Assembly (NCBI RefSeq): GCF_017814945.1
Contig: NZ_JAGIPX010000019.1
Location: 1-64,000 of the forward strand
Origin: Paraburkholderia sp. LEh10
Lineage (GTDB): Bacteria; Pseudomonadota; Gammaproteobacteria; Burkholderiales; Burkholderiaceae
Length of the DNA: 64,000 nt
Direction of reading: 5' to 3'
Part shown: positions 27,053 to 37,023 of the stretch, in pieces
Layout of the letters: the number at the start of each line of letters is the position of its first letter
Numbering within the stretch: the stretch's first letter is position 1
Program-made: the position numbers and the translations under genes
Notes under the pieces: generated by a model
The model's input: the letters and a program-made list of their open reading frames with translations, nothing else
Databases searched by the model: none
What the model was told of the DNA's origin: nothing

Positions 27053-28822
27053 ATGCTACCGGACACGTCGATCTCCAACGGCAGTCACGCTGCGAACGGC
27101 AAGCAAGGATGGTTGCGGTGGCTGCCGGGCATAGCGACGCTGAAAGAGTACCAGGCCAGTTGGCTCCCGAAGGATGTGATCGCGGGACTGGTCCTCACGA
27201 CCATGCTGGTGCCTGTCGGCATTGCCTATGCCGAGGCATCCGGCGTCCCCGGCGTCTACGGTCTCTACGCGACGATCGTCCCGCTGCTTGCGTATGCCGT
27301 TTTCGGACCCAGCCGGATACTCGTGCTCGGCCCGGACTCCGCGCTTGCCGCGCCGATCCTCGCCGTCGTCGTAGCGACGGCGGCCGGCGATCCGTCGCGC
27401 GCCATCGCTGTCGCCAGCATGATGGCCGTCGTCTCCGGCGCATTCTGTATCGTCATGGGATTGCTGCGCCTCGGCTTCATTACCGAACTGCTGTCGAAGC
27501 CCATTCGGTATGGCTACATGAACGGCATTGCCATCACCGTCCTGATCAGCCAGTTGCCCAAGATCTTCGGCATTTCCATCGAAGACGCCGGTCCGCTGCG
27601 GGACCTGCTGAACCTCGCCGGCGCAATCGCCGATGGCAAGGCCAACTGGTACAGCTTTGCGGTGGGCGCGGGAAGCCTTGCACTCATTCTCTTTCTCAAG
27701 CGTTTCGAGAAGGTGCCGGGCATCCTGATCGCCGTCGTGCTCGCCACCCTTTGCGTCAGCGTGTTCAAGCTCGATAGCCTGGGTGTAAAGGTGCTCGGCA
27801 AGATCCCCCAGGGATTGCCGTCCTTTGCGGTGCCCTGGGCAAGCGGCGCCGATCTCGTCAAGATCGTGCTCGGCGGTTGCGCCGTCGCGCTGATATCTTT
27901 TGCGGACACCAGCGTGCTGTCGCGAACCTTCGCGGCGCGCTTCAAGAGCCGCGTCGACCCGAGCCAGGAGATGGTGGGCCTGGGCGCGGCCAACCTGGCT
28001 GCGGGATTCTTCCAGGGCTTCCCGATCAGCAGCAGTTCGTCGCGCACGCCAGTGGCGGAAGCAGCAGGCGCGAAGACGCAATTGTCAGGCGTCGTGGGCG
28101 CACTCGCTGTCGCGACACTGCTGATCGCCGCACCGAACCTGATGCGATACCTGCCCAACAGCGCGCTCGCCGCCGTGGTCATCGCGGCCGCCATCGGCCT
28201 GTTCGAATTTGCCGATCTCAAGCGTATCTATCGGATCCAGCAATGGGAATTCTGGCTCTCGATCGTCTGCCTTGGCGGTGTCGCCGTCTTCGGTGCGATT
28301 CCCGGCATTTGCATCGCGGTGGTGATCGCCGTCATCGAATTTCTGTGGGACGGCTGGAGGCCGCATTTCGCCGTGCTCGGACGCGTCGAACATCTGCGCG
28401 GCTTCCATGACATCAAGCGCTATCCGCACGCCACGCGGATGCCGGGGTTGCTGCTGTTTCGCTGGGATGCGCCGTTGTTCTTTGCCAATGCCGAACTGTT
28501 TCAGCAGCGTCTGCTGGAAGCCGTCGACGAAGCGCCGACGCCCGTGCGCCGGGTCGTCGTGGCGGCCGAACCCGTGACCAGCGTGGACGTCACCTCCGCC
28601 GACATGTTGCGGGACCTGATCCGCATTCTCCGCGAGCGCGGCATCGCGTTGCATTTCGCCGAAATGAAGGACCCCGTGCGCGACAAGCTCAAGCGTTTCG
28701 AGCTGATGGAAACCATCGGCGACGAGCGATTCCATCCGACCGTCGGCAGCGCCGTCGATGATTATCTGGGCGACACGGCCATCGATCCGCGTGAGAGCCA
28801 ATCCGGACGTGAGCAGCGATGA
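27053..28822 (+). CDS. SulP-family anion transporter with STAS domain
   Basis: A 589-residue inner-membrane transporter. The N-terminal ~430 residues hold the multi-span SulP core with signature MLVPVGIAYAEASGVPGVYG and GLYATIVPLLAYAVFGPSR. A C-terminal STAS domain follows (SVDVTSADMLRDLIRILRE). SulP proteins carry sulfate, bicarbonate or dicarboxylates, and the substrate cannot be read from sequence. A second SulP gene lies at 38092 with a clearly different sequence. It is convergent with the hypothetical gene at 28832 (9-bp gap). Confidence 0.9.
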   Translation: MLPDTSISNGSHAANGKQGWLRWLPGIATLKEYQASWLPKDVIAGLVLTTMLVPVGIAYAEASGVPGVYGLYATIVPLLAYAVFGPSRILVLGPDSALAAPILAVVVATAAGDPSRAIAVASMMAVVSGAFCIVMGLLRLGFITELLSKPIRYGYMNGIAITVLISQLPKIFGISIEDAGPLRDLLNLAGAIADGKANWYSFAVGAGSLALILFLKRFEKVPGILIAVVLATLCVSVFKLDSLGVKVLGKIPQGLPSFAVPWASGADLVKIVLGGCAVALISFADTSVLSRTFAARFKSRVDPSQEMVGLGAANLAAGFFQGFPISSSSSRTPVAEAAGAKTQLSGVVGALAVATLLIAAPNLMRYLPNSALAAVVIAAAIGLFEFADLKRIYRIQQWEFWLSIVCLGGVAVFGAIPGICIAVVIAVIEFLWDGWRPHFAVLGRVEHLRGFHDIKRYPHATRMPGLLLFRWDAPLFFANAELFQQRLLEAVDEAPTPVRRVVVAAEPVTSVDVTSADMLRDLIRILRERGIALHFAEMKDPVRDKLKRFELMETIGDERFHPTVGSAVDDYLGDTAIDPRESQSGREQR

Positions 28823-28831
28823 AGCGACGCG

Positions 28832-29713
28832 CTACGGCGCGCCCGCGCCGCCCGGCTGCGACGATGCAGGCAACGGTGCGTGCGAGCCGGGCGCGCTCCA
28901 TGGCTTCATCGTCGAAGCGTCCTGCCTGCCGCGCGGCATCATCGTGTGAAGCAGAATGAGATCACGTTCGGGGTCGGGCATCGCGATGATCGCGTGCAGG
29001 GTCACTCTCGTTGTCCAGCACGCGTCCGATGGCGTGGCCATCGACGGATTGGAAGCATAGAACGCGAGCCGTTCGATGTCCGCCTCGTTGCCGTGAAGCT
29101 GCGCGACAAGCGCATGTGTGAGTTTGCGCTCGGCGTCGGCGAACTGCTGCGGCGTCGGCGTGCTGATGGGCGCATTCGACGCATCGCTGACCAGCACCTT
29201 GAAGAGCAGATCGAAATACTGGTCGACGTCGGCATCCTGCATCTCATTCAGCGAGACGCGGTTCATCACCGCCCGCATGTCGGAAAGACCGAAGCAGTTG
29301 ACGGGAACGAGTTCGTCGAGGAATTTCGTCAGAAGCTGCACGTACTTCAGCCGGTCGGCCGGCGAGAGACGGGCGATGCCCTGCGCCATGAATTCCTCGC
29401 GCGCGGCAGGATCGACAAAGATCTGTCCGACGCGTCGCGCTCCGCCTGGAATGCCCGCAGCGATGACGGGATCGTGACGGACCCTCTCCATCCACGCGAG
29501 GATGATGCGCGCCTTGTTCGAGTTCGGATCGATGCCGGACTGGATAAACAGGGTCTCCGGACCGCCCGCTTTCGCGCCGGCCGGTGCGGCCGCGGACGCG
29601 GGATTGTCGGAGGGCGGATATGAATCCGTATTTCGACGTAGCGCGGCGCCCGCCAGCGCCGTCACCGCCAGCAAGACGATCAGCGTAGCGGCGTAAGAGG
29701 CGGAACGTCTCAT
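28832..29713 (-). CDS. Hypothetical membrane-anchored or secreted protein
   Basis: I do not recognise this 293-residue protein. It starts with a single N-terminal hydrophobic helix (YAATLIVLLAVTALAGAAL), followed by a Pro/Ala-rich linker and a mostly helical soluble domain rich in charged residues with GIARLSPADRLKYVQLL. The C terminus is Pro/Gly-rich. This suggests a periplasmic protein tethered to the inner membrane. It lies downstream of and co-oriented with the DUF2950/DUF3300 pair after a 173-bp gap and may be a separate transcript. Codon usage is like that of its neighbours. Confidence 0.65.
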   Translation of the reverse strand: MRRSASYAATLIVLLAVTALAGAALRRNTDSYPPSDNPASAAAPAGAKAGGPETLFIQSGIDPNSNKARIILAWMERVRHDPVIAAGIPGGARRVGQIFVDPAAREEFMAQGIARLSPADRLKYVQLLTKFLDELVPVNCFGLSDMRAVMNRVSLNEMQDADVDQYFDLLFKVLVSDASNAPISTPTPQQFADAERKLTHALVAQLHGNEADIERLAFYASNPSMATPSDACWTTRVTLHAIIAMPDPERDLILLHTMMPRGRQDASTMKPWSAPGSHAPLPASSQPGGAGAP

Positions 29714-29886
29714 ATTGCCTCGCGGTACTCAAGCGCTATACGCGTCTTCTTGCCCGTGAACATCGTGCAGCTGCCGATGCCGCCCGTCGTGTCCGGCACG
29801 CTTCATCGCCGTCGCGTGCAGTGCCGGACGCGACTCGCCGCTACCTTTGCGCGCCGGCAGCAACCGGCCGCGCCGGGTCTGTTGCG

Positions 29887-30804
29887 TCAAGGCTGCACCT
29901 TGGCCCAGCCGGGACCGGGATCGAACGACGACATGTCTTTCGCTCTGGCCGCGCTATCCGGGCCGAGGTCGCGTTCATAGACCTGCCCGGCGTGACTGAC
30001 CATGAAGCTTTTGATGCCCGTGTCCCCATAGCGCACCGGCCATGCGATCACGGCGAAGCCGCCGAACAGCTTGCCATTCACGACATAGTCGTAGGCGCCG
30101 CCGGGAGCATGCGGGCCTTGCGACTTCAGCAGCTTGTAGCGGTAGCCGTGATAGCCGGCATCTTCTGCGTTACGCGCGCTCGCCTGGACAAACGCCGGCC
30201 CGAGCGGGCTGGGCGGCGCGTCGGGTTCCGTCGGCCAATACAGGCCGTCGTGTTTCCCCGGTGAACTCGACAGCTTCGATGCATAGGTGAGCAAGCCGAC
30301 GCCATCATGATTCGTGAGCGCGTATTCGCGCTGCGCGTCGTAGACGGCCAGCATCGTCTGAATGACGGCGAGTTCGTTGCGGCCGATGCGGCGCAAGCGC
30401 ATTTCCTCTGCGCCCGCGCGCATATCGAAATGCCATCCCTTGTCGCTCTTCACGAGCGGAATCGGGAAGGTCCAGCCGTCGTTGCCCACGGCGATGCGCG
30501 CATGGTGGTCATCCGTCTGGTCGATCTGATGCGACTTCGCCCATTCGTCGAGGAAGCGGCTGCGGATCGCCGCGCCGGCAGGCGGTATCAGGGTGCGAAA
30601 ATCGCGTCCGAAAATGGCTTGCAGCGTGCTCTCCTCGTTGTTGCTGACCGCTTCGCCGAGCGCGTTCATCGCGGCATCGGGCGAACTGAAGTCCTTCTCG
30701 GCGTGCGCCACGGGCAACGCGCCCAGATACAGCGCGCACCCGACGGCGACGCCGCGCAGCACGCCCGCGAGCGACCCCGAACGAAATCGTGACGATGATT
30801 TCAT
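29887..30804 (-). CDS. DUF2950 secreted protein
   Basis: A 305-residue protein with a signal peptide (GVAVGCALYLGALPVAHA) and the DUF2950 domain (FSSPDAAMNALGEAVSNN, FGRDFRTLIP, WHFDMRAGAEEMRLRRIG, DYVVNGKLFGGFAVIAWP). The function of DUF2950 is unknown. It is typically encoded directly after a DUF3300 protein, exactly as here (12 bp apart). GGGAGACGGGAAC precedes the ATG. The pair may be involved in envelope structure or stress. Confidence 0.88.
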   Translation of the reverse strand: MKSSSRFRSGSLAGVLRGVAVGCALYLGALPVAHAEKDFSSPDAAMNALGEAVSNNEESTLQAIFGRDFRTLIPPAGAAIRSRFLDEWAKSHQIDQTDDHHARIAVGNDGWTFPIPLVKSDKGWHFDMRAGAEEMRLRRIGRNELAVIQTMLAVYDAQREYALTNHDGVGLLTYASKLSSSPGKHDGLYWPTEPDAPPSPLGPAFVQASARNAEDAGYHGYRYKLLKSQGPHAPGGAYDYVVNGKLFGGFAVIAWPVRYGDTGIKSFMVSHAGQVYERDLGPDSAARAKDMSSFDPGPGWAKVQP

Positions 30805-30816
30805 GTTCCCGTCTCC

Positions 30817-32316
30817 CTAGCGTCTTCCACCGCGTCCGCCGCCGCCCCCGCGCATGCCGCCCCCGCTTGGCCGGTTGAAGCCCGAACCCTGCATGCTGGA
30901 GCGGCCGCGATCGTAACTGCGTTGTGTCGCACCGCCCGCGCCTACGCCTTGAAATGCGTTGTCGCGGCCGCCGCTCGCGCCGCCACCGCCGAAGCCGCTC
31001 CCGCCGCCCACGCGATCGCTCGCACGCGATACATCGCCGGTGCCCGCGCGATTGCCGACGCCCCCCGCACCGCCGCCGACGTTGCCGCCCGCCGACCGGT
31101 CCGCCACACCCGCGCCGCCGCCCGCGCGATTGCCGGCATTCGACCGGTCCGCCACACCCGCGCCGCCGCCCGCGCGATTGCCGGCATTCGACCGGTCCGC
31201 CACACCTGCGCCGCCGCCCGCGCGATTGCCGGCGTTCGATCGGTCCGCGACGGAGGCACGATTGCCCGCGCCCGCCCGGTCCGCGGTGTTGGCACGTCCA
31301 GCCCCGCCCGTGTCCCGGCCGCGAAAATCGTTGCGCCCTTCGGCGCCGCCGACGTTGCGCGAATACTTTTCGCGGGTCGCGTTGTCGCGATAGGCGACGC
31401 CCTGGCGATGGCTGCCATCGTGCTGCCAGCGGCCGCCGCTGCCCTGCACCTTGGTGCGGTCGAAGTTGCGATCGATGTTCGCAGCCTTGTTGACGTTGAT
31501 GTTGACGTCGCCGCCGCCCCAGTTGCAATTGCTGAAGATCGCCCCGGCGGCGGCGAGACCGACGCCCCAGGCGAAACCCGTCATCAGTGCCCCGCCCGGA
31601 TAGTAGGCGGGGTAAGGCGGCCAGTAGGTCGGCGGATAGGTCGGATAGCTCCAGGCGCCATACACGACCGTCGGGTTGTAGGCGGGCACGTAGATCACCT
31701 GCGGATTCGCGGGTTCGATCTTCACGATGGTCTCCCCGCCGCCGGCGGGAGGCGGTTCGACGACCACGTTCTGCTGCTCGTTCGACTTCAGATTGCCCGA
31801 GTCTTTCGCGCGGGCGCGCAAGCGCTGAACGGCGGCGAATACGTCTTTTTGCTGCGCAAGGAAAGCGTCGCCGAGCTTCTGGGTCCAGTCGAGCTTGTCG
31901 TTCATCGGTTCGAGAATTTGCGGGAAAGCGACCATCGATTTCACGCTCGTATCCCACGGCTGGTTTTCGACGGCCTTCACGGCGGCGTCACCCTTGACAT
32001 TCGGATTGGCCTTGACCCAGCGCGCCGCGTGCACGATTTCAAGCGGATAGGTCGACGCCATCAATACCTGCGCAAGCACCGAATCCGGATAGAGCGCGAT
32101 CGGCGCGACCAGCGCTTCGATTTCCTCCGGCTTGAACGGCGCGGGCTGCGCGGGCTCGGCTTGCGCTTGGGCTTGCCCTTGTGTTTGGGCTTGGGGCTCG
32201 GATTGGGGCTGGGATTGCGTTTGGGTTTGCGCACGCGCGGCGCCCGCCACCAGCGTCAGCAAGACAAGCGGCCACAGGCAGATGCCTTTGGCCTGTCGTA
32301 GTTTCCACAGGGACAT
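30817..32316 (-). CDS. DUF3300 secreted protein with repeat-rich C terminus
   Basis: A 499-residue exported protein: signal peptide (PLVLLTLVAGAARA), a Gln/Thr-rich linker, then DUF3300 (EEIEALVAPIALYPDSVLAQ, VKANPNVKGDAAVKAVENQ, IYVPAYNPTVVYGAW). A low-complexity tail rich in Gly, Arg, Asn and Asp holds three 16-residue repeats of the VADRSNAGNRAGGGAG type and ends in RGGRR. DUF3300's function is unknown; the YP-rich segment and tail suggest a surface or periplasmic structural role. It precedes the DUF2950 gene in an apparent two-gene operon. Confidence 0.88.
   Translation of the reverse strand: MSLWKLRQAKGICLWPLVLLTLVAGAARAQTQTQSQPQSEPQAQTQGQAQAQAEPAQPAPFKPEEIEALVAPIALYPDSVLAQVLMASTYPLEIVHAARWVKANPNVKGDAAVKAVENQPWDTSVKSMVAFPQILEPMNDKLDWTQKLGDAFLAQQKDVFAAVQRLRARAKDSGNLKSNEQQNVVVEPPPAGGGETIVKIEPANPQVIYVPAYNPTVVYGAWSYPTYPPTYWPPYPAYYPGGALMTGFAWGVGLAAAGAIFSNCNWGGGDVNINVNKAANIDRNFDRTKVQGSGGRWQHDGSHRQGVAYRDNATREKYSRNVGGAEGRNDFRGRDTGGAGRANTADRAGAGNRASVADRSNAGNRAGGGAGVADRSNAGNRAGGGAGVADRSNAGNRAGGGAGVADRSAGGNVGGGAGGVGNRAGTGDVSRASDRVGGGSGFGGGGASGGRDNAFQGVGAGGATQRSYDRGRSSMQGSGFNRPSGGGMRGGGGGRGGRR
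31095..31238 (-). repeat. 48-bp coding tandem repeat in the DUF3300 gene
   Basis: Three 48-bp units start at 31095, 31143 and 31191 and encode a 16-residue Asn/Gly/Arg repeat. The first two units are identical and the third differs at a few positions; a decayed unit follows. In-frame length variation between strains is likely. Confidence 0.85.
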
Positions 32317-32518
32317 GACCGCTCCTCAGACCGGGCGACAGAAATCCGGACGATCCGGACTGTCGAGACTGATGGCAAATGCGGAATGGTATGCAGCAGA
32401 TTACGGCTTCGACTCAATATGATGTTAGAACATTCATCGCGTTTGTGATGTAAATACTCGGTCGCTGCCCAGCGAAACGACGGTGCTGATGTACCCGTAG
32501 ATACAAACCCGATCTCCG

Positions 32519-33571
32519 CTAGAAACTCATCGCGAATCCAAACGACACGCCATGCACGTTGTGCCCAAAGACGTATCGGACCAGCGCACGCGTGCGCGTG
32601 ACGATGATCGGGTATTTGCTGCTGTCGAGTTCGAGTCCGACGCCAAGCGATGTGAGATCGTTGAAGCCCAGAACCCCGGCGCTGTCGCCGAAATAGTGCG
32701 AGTAAGCCGCTTCGAGTACATAGCGAACCGGCCGGTCGAGCGCATGCCATCCCGTCGGCGCGCGCCAGCGCGTCCATAGGCTCAGCTGCTGCGCCATGGC
32801 CGAGCCCTGCACGGCTTCGGACGTGCCGCCGAAGCTTCGCAGGTAGATGTCCGTCGCGCGCAGTTCGACATCGATCTCGTGGTCTTCGCGATAGTGCTCG
32901 TAATCGAGCATCAGCGAGCCGCCATAGCCGTAGGCATCGAGAGACCCGTTGTTCAGGAACTCCAGGTTGCTGTCCGTCACGTGATTGACGATCGTCTGCC
33001 CGACCTTGAGGTCGCTTGCGACGCGTCCGATCGTGCCGTTCAGAATCGGACGCAAGACGAGTTCATCCGTGATCCGGAAGTCCCAGCCGATTCCGACCGT
33101 GGTGCTGAAGGTGTTCCAGCGGGTCGGCAGCGCGCGCTGCTGGGTGCCATCCGTCGCGACGAAGGTCGGGTCGTACCGGCTGTATGCGAGCGTGCCCTCC
33201 ATATACAAAGGAAAAGACCGGCTGAGCGTGAACCCTCCTCCAAGCTGCGTCTGACCGAAGCCGGGGTTGCCCGTGGTCCCGCTGTTGATCGACAGCGAAC
33301 TGGTCGTCACATCGGGAACGGTCGTATAGGTCATGACGGCGAGCACGGCATCGGCGTGCCGCTTGATATTGCCTCCAATGACGGTATGCTCCGACAGCGG
33401 CGGTGCCGGTGTCGCCTGCGCGTGTGACAGCACAGGCAACAGAGCCGCGATCAGTCCAGTGGATGCCGCTGCCCGCGCATGCCGCAAGAATGCCCGCTCG
33501 ACAAGCCGCTTCGAAAGCCACCGCCAACGATGCGGCAGACTGCGATCTGGTTCATCGGATCGACCACACAT
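32519..33571 (-). CDS. Putative outer-membrane beta-barrel protein
   Basis: A 350-residue protein with an Arg-rich start, a signal-like segment (STGLIAALLPVLSHA) and then alternating hydrophobic/polar strands ending in an aromatic C terminus (FGFAMSF), as expected for an outer-membrane barrel recognised by the BAM machinery. No passenger domain is present, so it is not a full autotransporter. I cannot name its substrate. It stands alone, with about 200 bp upstream of DUF3300 and a 420-bp gap to the MscS gene. Confidence 0.68.
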   Translation of the reverse strand: MCGRSDEPDRSLPHRWRWLSKRLVERAFLRHARAAASTGLIAALLPVLSHAQATPAPPLSEHTVIGGNIKRHADAVLAVMTYTTVPDVTTSSLSINSGTTGNPGFGQTQLGGGFTLSRSFPLYMEGTLAYSRYDPTFVATDGTQQRALPTRWNTFSTTVGIGWDFRITDELVLRPILNGTIGRVASDLKVGQTIVNHVTDSNLEFLNNGSLDAYGYGGSLMLDYEHYREDHEIDVELRATDIYLRSFGGTSEAVQGSAMAQQLSLWTRWRAPTGWHALDRPVRYVLEAAYSHYFGDSAGVLGFNDLTSLGVGLELDSSKYPIIVTRTRALVRYVFGHNVHGVSFGFAMSF

Positions 33572-33993
33572 GACGTACTCCCGTTCTAGTCGCGCTTATC
33601 GCACTCGTTCACTTCCTGTTGGAGCATGCACAACCCGGCTTCGATTTGAGCGAAATTACATGGCGGCTTTGCGTCTGGGGTGGAAGTCGCGTTTGCGACG
33701 TCCGTTTGCACGGGTTCGCAAACCTGGATATTGCACTACAGGATCATCTGTCTGGATTGCAGGGGTGTTTAAATACTTTACCTGCTGGTCTCCCGTTTTC
33801 CATTATTTTGACGAATTGCCCCCTTTAAGCAAAAGACTATTGTGTTGCAACGTTCGACATCCGGGCGGACACCGCGCGTGACGGCGGCGGCCTGCAGATG
33901 GCACGTCGGCATCTAATGCGCTAATCTTTGCGCGAAGGCGGGGCGGCGTCAGTTTCAATGCGAGGCTCGCGGCGGGGTTCGCAAGGGATCTCC
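33572..33993. other. Intergenic region between barrel gene and mscS-like gene
   Basis: About 420 bp, partly AT-richer than its surroundings (33750-33850), with no convincing gene. It contains an inverted pair GTTTGCG (33691-33697) / CGCAAAC (33717-33723). It should hold the promoters of both divergent genes. Confidence 0.4.
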
Positions 33994-36498
33994 ATGAACG
34001 CAATCGTGCTGCGCGTATCCAGCCATGCCCGGGTCCTTGCGGGACGGAAACCTCCTGCTTCTTGCTGGAGCGCTCGCGCATGGACGGCCGCGGCTGGCGT
34101 CCTGGTGCTGGCGATGATATCGATCCTCCCGGCGGCAGCCGCGCCTCTGCCCGCTGGTTTGCAAAACGTTCTCAATGTCGCGACGGGCGCGTCGGCGTCA
34201 CCCGCCCCGGCGGCGCAGCCCGCATCCGCCCCGACGCCCGCCAGCCAAGCGGAACTGACGCGTTCGCTGAACACCTTGATCGCGACCCTCGACAACGATG
34301 CGCAACGCAAGGCACTCGTCGAGCAACTAAAGGGGCTTCGGGACGTCACGCAACGTGCAGCGCCCGCGGCGCCCGCCACGACGAACAGTGATCTGCTGGG
34401 CGCGATCGCGTCGGGCATCGCGTCCGTCGAAACGAATCTCAGCGAGGGCCGCACACCAATGCATGTGTGGGCGACCCGTTCCAGCGCAGCGGCCAACGAG
34501 CTGAAAATCCTTCTGTCGGGCGGCAAAGGCGAGACATTCGGCCAGATTCTGCTCGGCATGGCCGCGACGCTTGCGGGATGGGGCGCATGCGCGGCCTTGC
34601 TGATCTATCTGCAGCGGCGCATTCGCGCGCACTATGGCTGGGACGCCGCACTGAAGCCGAATCCCACTTCGCTCGACCTGCTGTCCTTCACGTTGCGGCA
34701 GACAGGCCCTTGGATCGTTGCATTCGTTGCCGTGCTGGTGTTCGCGCGGGGAATGCCGGGCGCGCTCGGACGCACGCTGGGTCTCGTGATCGCCTACGCG
34801 ATCGTCTGGGGCTCGGTCTTCTCGTCGATCTGCATGATCGTTTTCTCCGTGTTCAGCACGGCACACCGGCAAGTCGCCGTGCATCAGCTGCTCGCACGCA
34901 GCCTCTGGCCGCTCTTCGCGATCGGGGCGTGCGGCGCGCTCGGCGACGCGGCAGCCAACCCCGACGTCACGCAACTTCTCGGCCTGAACCTCGCCTCGCT
35001 GTTATCGAGCCTCGCCAACATGGCGGCCGCCGTGCTGAGCGGATACTTCGCGCTCGCCTACCGGCGGCCCGTCACGCATCTGATCCGCAATCGCCCTTAT
35101 TCACGAAGGCGCGATCACAAGCTCGCCACGGAAGCCCTCGATATCCTCGCGTCGCTGTGGCACATCCCGATCCTGCTGATCGCGATCGCGTCGGTGGTCG
35201 CGATCATCGACGGGCGCGGCGACGAAGGCAACGTATTGCAGCCGTCGCTGCTCAGCGCGCTGCTGCTCGTGCTCACGCTGTTCGCATCGGCGCTGCTGCT
35301 GCACCTGACGCGCCGCAAGGACACCCGCGCCCAGCGCCGCGCGCCGCATCTGATGCGGCTGCTGCGCTTCGCCAGCTCGCTTCTGATTCTCGTGATGTGG
35401 CTCGCGTACATCCACTTCGAACTGGACCTGTGGAGCGGCCCGATTGCGCGGCTGATCAAGCACAGCGCGATGACGCCCGGCTTCAGGCATGCCCTCGTCG
35501 CGGTCACCGCGACCGTCTTCGGCGCCTGGTTCATGTGGATTCTGATCGATACCATCATTCTCGAAGCACTCGGGCCGAGCAGTTCCCGCAACAAGACGCT
35601 CAATCCCGGCGTGCGCGCACGCACGATGCTGCCGCTCGTGCGCAACGCCATTTTCGTGACGGTGGCCAGCCTGGCCGCGATCATCGCGGCCGCCAGCCTC
35701 GGCATCAACCTGACTCCGCTGCTCGCGGGCGCGGGCGTGATCGGTCTCGCCGTCGGCTTCGGTGCGAAAACCCTCGTCACTGATCTGATCACAGGGCTTT
35801 TCATCATCGTCGAGGAAACGATTTCGGTCGGTGACTGGATCGATATCGACGGCGGCCACGCGGGGACCGTCATGGATCTCACGATCCGCACGGTCCGGCT
35901 TCGGGACGGGCAAGGCGCCGTTCACACGATCCCGTTTTCGCAGATCAAGATCGTGAAGAACCTGTCCCGTGACTTTGCGAATGCGGTGTTCGAAGTACGC
36001 GTGCCGTTCTCCGCCGACATCGATGCAGTCACGCGCATGATCGCGGAAGTGGGCGCCGATCTGATGGACGATTATCGCTTTCGCAACGAGATTCTCGGGC
36101 CTGTCGAAGTGTGGGGGCTCGACCGCTTCGACGCGAATTGCATCGTGGTGAAAGGACAGATCAAGACGCGGCCGCTTCAGCAGTGGAGCGTGGCGCGCGC
36201 GTTCAATGCGCGGATCAAGCTCAAGATGGACGAAGCGGGCATCCAGATCCCGCTGCCGCAAATGCAGCTTCACACCGCGCCGGCTGAGCGAAACGCGCCG
36301 CCGCAGACGGATGAGCGCGCCACCAGCGAGCCCCGGCGAGCAACGGAAGCCGGCAGCGCGAGCCGGCGCGCGCCGGATATCTCAGTGGCGCCGGAACTAC
36401 GCGTGCTCAAGGAGCCGAGCCTGACCGAGCCGCCTGCCGGACAGACCTTTTCGGCATCGTCGGCGGCCGCTCCTGGCAACGACACCGTCCGCAAGTGA
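33994..36498 (+). CDS. Large MscS-family mechanosensitive channel
   Basis: An 834-residue mechanosensitive channel of the MscS superfamily. It has an N-terminal signal or membrane segment (AAAGVLVLAMISILPAAAAP), a periplasmic Ala-rich region, about ten membrane spans and the conserved pore helix GAGVIGLAVGFGAKTLVTDL. Beta-domain sequence DWIDIDGGHAGTVMDLTIRT and a charged, disordered C-terminal tail follow. It probably releases solutes on hypo-osmotic shock. I start at ATG 33994 (preceded by AAGGGAT), which gives a clean signal-like start; upstream in-frame ATGs add an Arg/Gly-rich leader. Confidence 0.88.
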   Translation: MNAIVLRVSSHARVLAGRKPPASCWSARAWTAAAGVLVLAMISILPAAAAPLPAGLQNVLNVATGASASPAPAAQPASAPTPASQAELTRSLNTLIATLDNDAQRKALVEQLKGLRDVTQRAAPAAPATTNSDLLGAIASGIASVETNLSEGRTPMHVWATRSSAAANELKILLSGGKGETFGQILLGMAATLAGWGACAALLIYLQRRIRAHYGWDAALKPNPTSLDLLSFTLRQTGPWIVAFVAVLVFARGMPGALGRTLGLVIAYAIVWGSVFSSICMIVFSVFSTAHRQVAVHQLLARSLWPLFAIGACGALGDAAANPDVTQLLGLNLASLLSSLANMAAAVLSGYFALAYRRPVTHLIRNRPYSRRRDHKLATEALDILASLWHIPILLIAIASVVAIIDGRGDEGNVLQPSLLSALLLVLTLFASALLLHLTRRKDTRAQRRAPHLMRLLRFASSLLILVMWLAYIHFELDLWSGPIARLIKHSAMTPGFRHALVAVTATVFGAWFMWILIDTIILEALGPSSSRNKTLNPGVRARTMLPLVRNAIFVTVASLAAIIAAASLGINLTPLLAGAGVIGLAVGFGAKTLVTDLITGLFIIVEETISVGDWIDIDGGHAGTVMDLTIRTVRLRDGQGAVHTIPFSQIKIVKNLSRDFANAVFEVRVPFSADIDAVTRMIAEVGADLMDDYRFRNEILGPVEVWGLDRFDANCIVVKGQIKTRPLQQWSVARAFNARIKLKMDEAGIQIPLPQMQLHTAPAERNAPPQTDERATSEPRRATEAGSASRRAPDISVAPELRVLKEPSLTEPPAGQTFSASSAAAPGNDTVRK

Positions 36499-36519
36499 TG
36501 CGCACGCGTCGCGAATCAG

Positions 36520-37023
36520 CTAGAAGAGGCTGCGCCGGCTAGGATCGCGCATCGGATCAGGCGATTTCTGCGTTTGTCGCACGACGCCCTGATCGTCGAA
36601 ATAAAAGCTGAAGATCATGTAGTAGATGTTGCTTTCCAGATAGCGGTAAGACCACACCTCGCGCTTCATCAGCGGGTAATACGATGTCTCGAACGGTCGT
36701 CCAAAATTGACGAGGACGTCGTCGCGCGTCCATTTGCCGACCTCGGTTCGATAAAATTCGTTTTCCTGAAGCACTTGACGCACACTCACCACTTTCCCGG
36801 AAGCATCGATATCGGCTGCCGTGGTTGTCGTGCCCATCGGCTGGGTCGGCCACATCAAACGCTTGCCGCCGTTCGGAAGGTCGTACGTTTCCTTCGGCGG
36901 CCCGAATCGGGCAACGACCGTCGACTGATCCGCGCCGGCCTCCACTTGCTGATGCGGTTGCGCGCAGCCCACGAGTTCCAGTATCACGGCGCAAATCAAC
37001 ACGAGTGCGGCCCGGTTATTCAT
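36520..37023 (-). CDS. Small lipoprotein, SmpA/OmlA-like
   Basis: A 167-residue predicted lipoprotein: the signal peptide ends in a lipobox LVGC, with lipidation expected at Cys20. The mature part carries VVARFGPPKETYDLPNGGKR and a second similar block (DDVLVNFGRPFETSYYPLM), two repeats of the BamE/SmpA-like type of fold that often binds outer-membrane machinery or cell-wall components. Specific function is unknown. It is convergent with the MscS-type gene. Confidence 0.75.
   Translation of the reverse strand: MNNRAALVLICAVILELVGCAQPHQQVEAGADQSTVVARFGPPKETYDLPNGGKRLMWPTQPMGTTTTAADIDASGKVVSVRQVLQENEFYRTEVGKWTRDDVLVNFGRPFETSYYPLMKREVWSYRYLESNIYYMIFSFYFDDQGVVRQTQKSPDPMRDPSRRSLF

Noticed and set aside
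33735..33850. Single TGACGAATTGCCCC element similar to the 21-bp direct repeats
   Set aside because: Only one loose half-element upstream of the MscS-type gene, without the phased partner.
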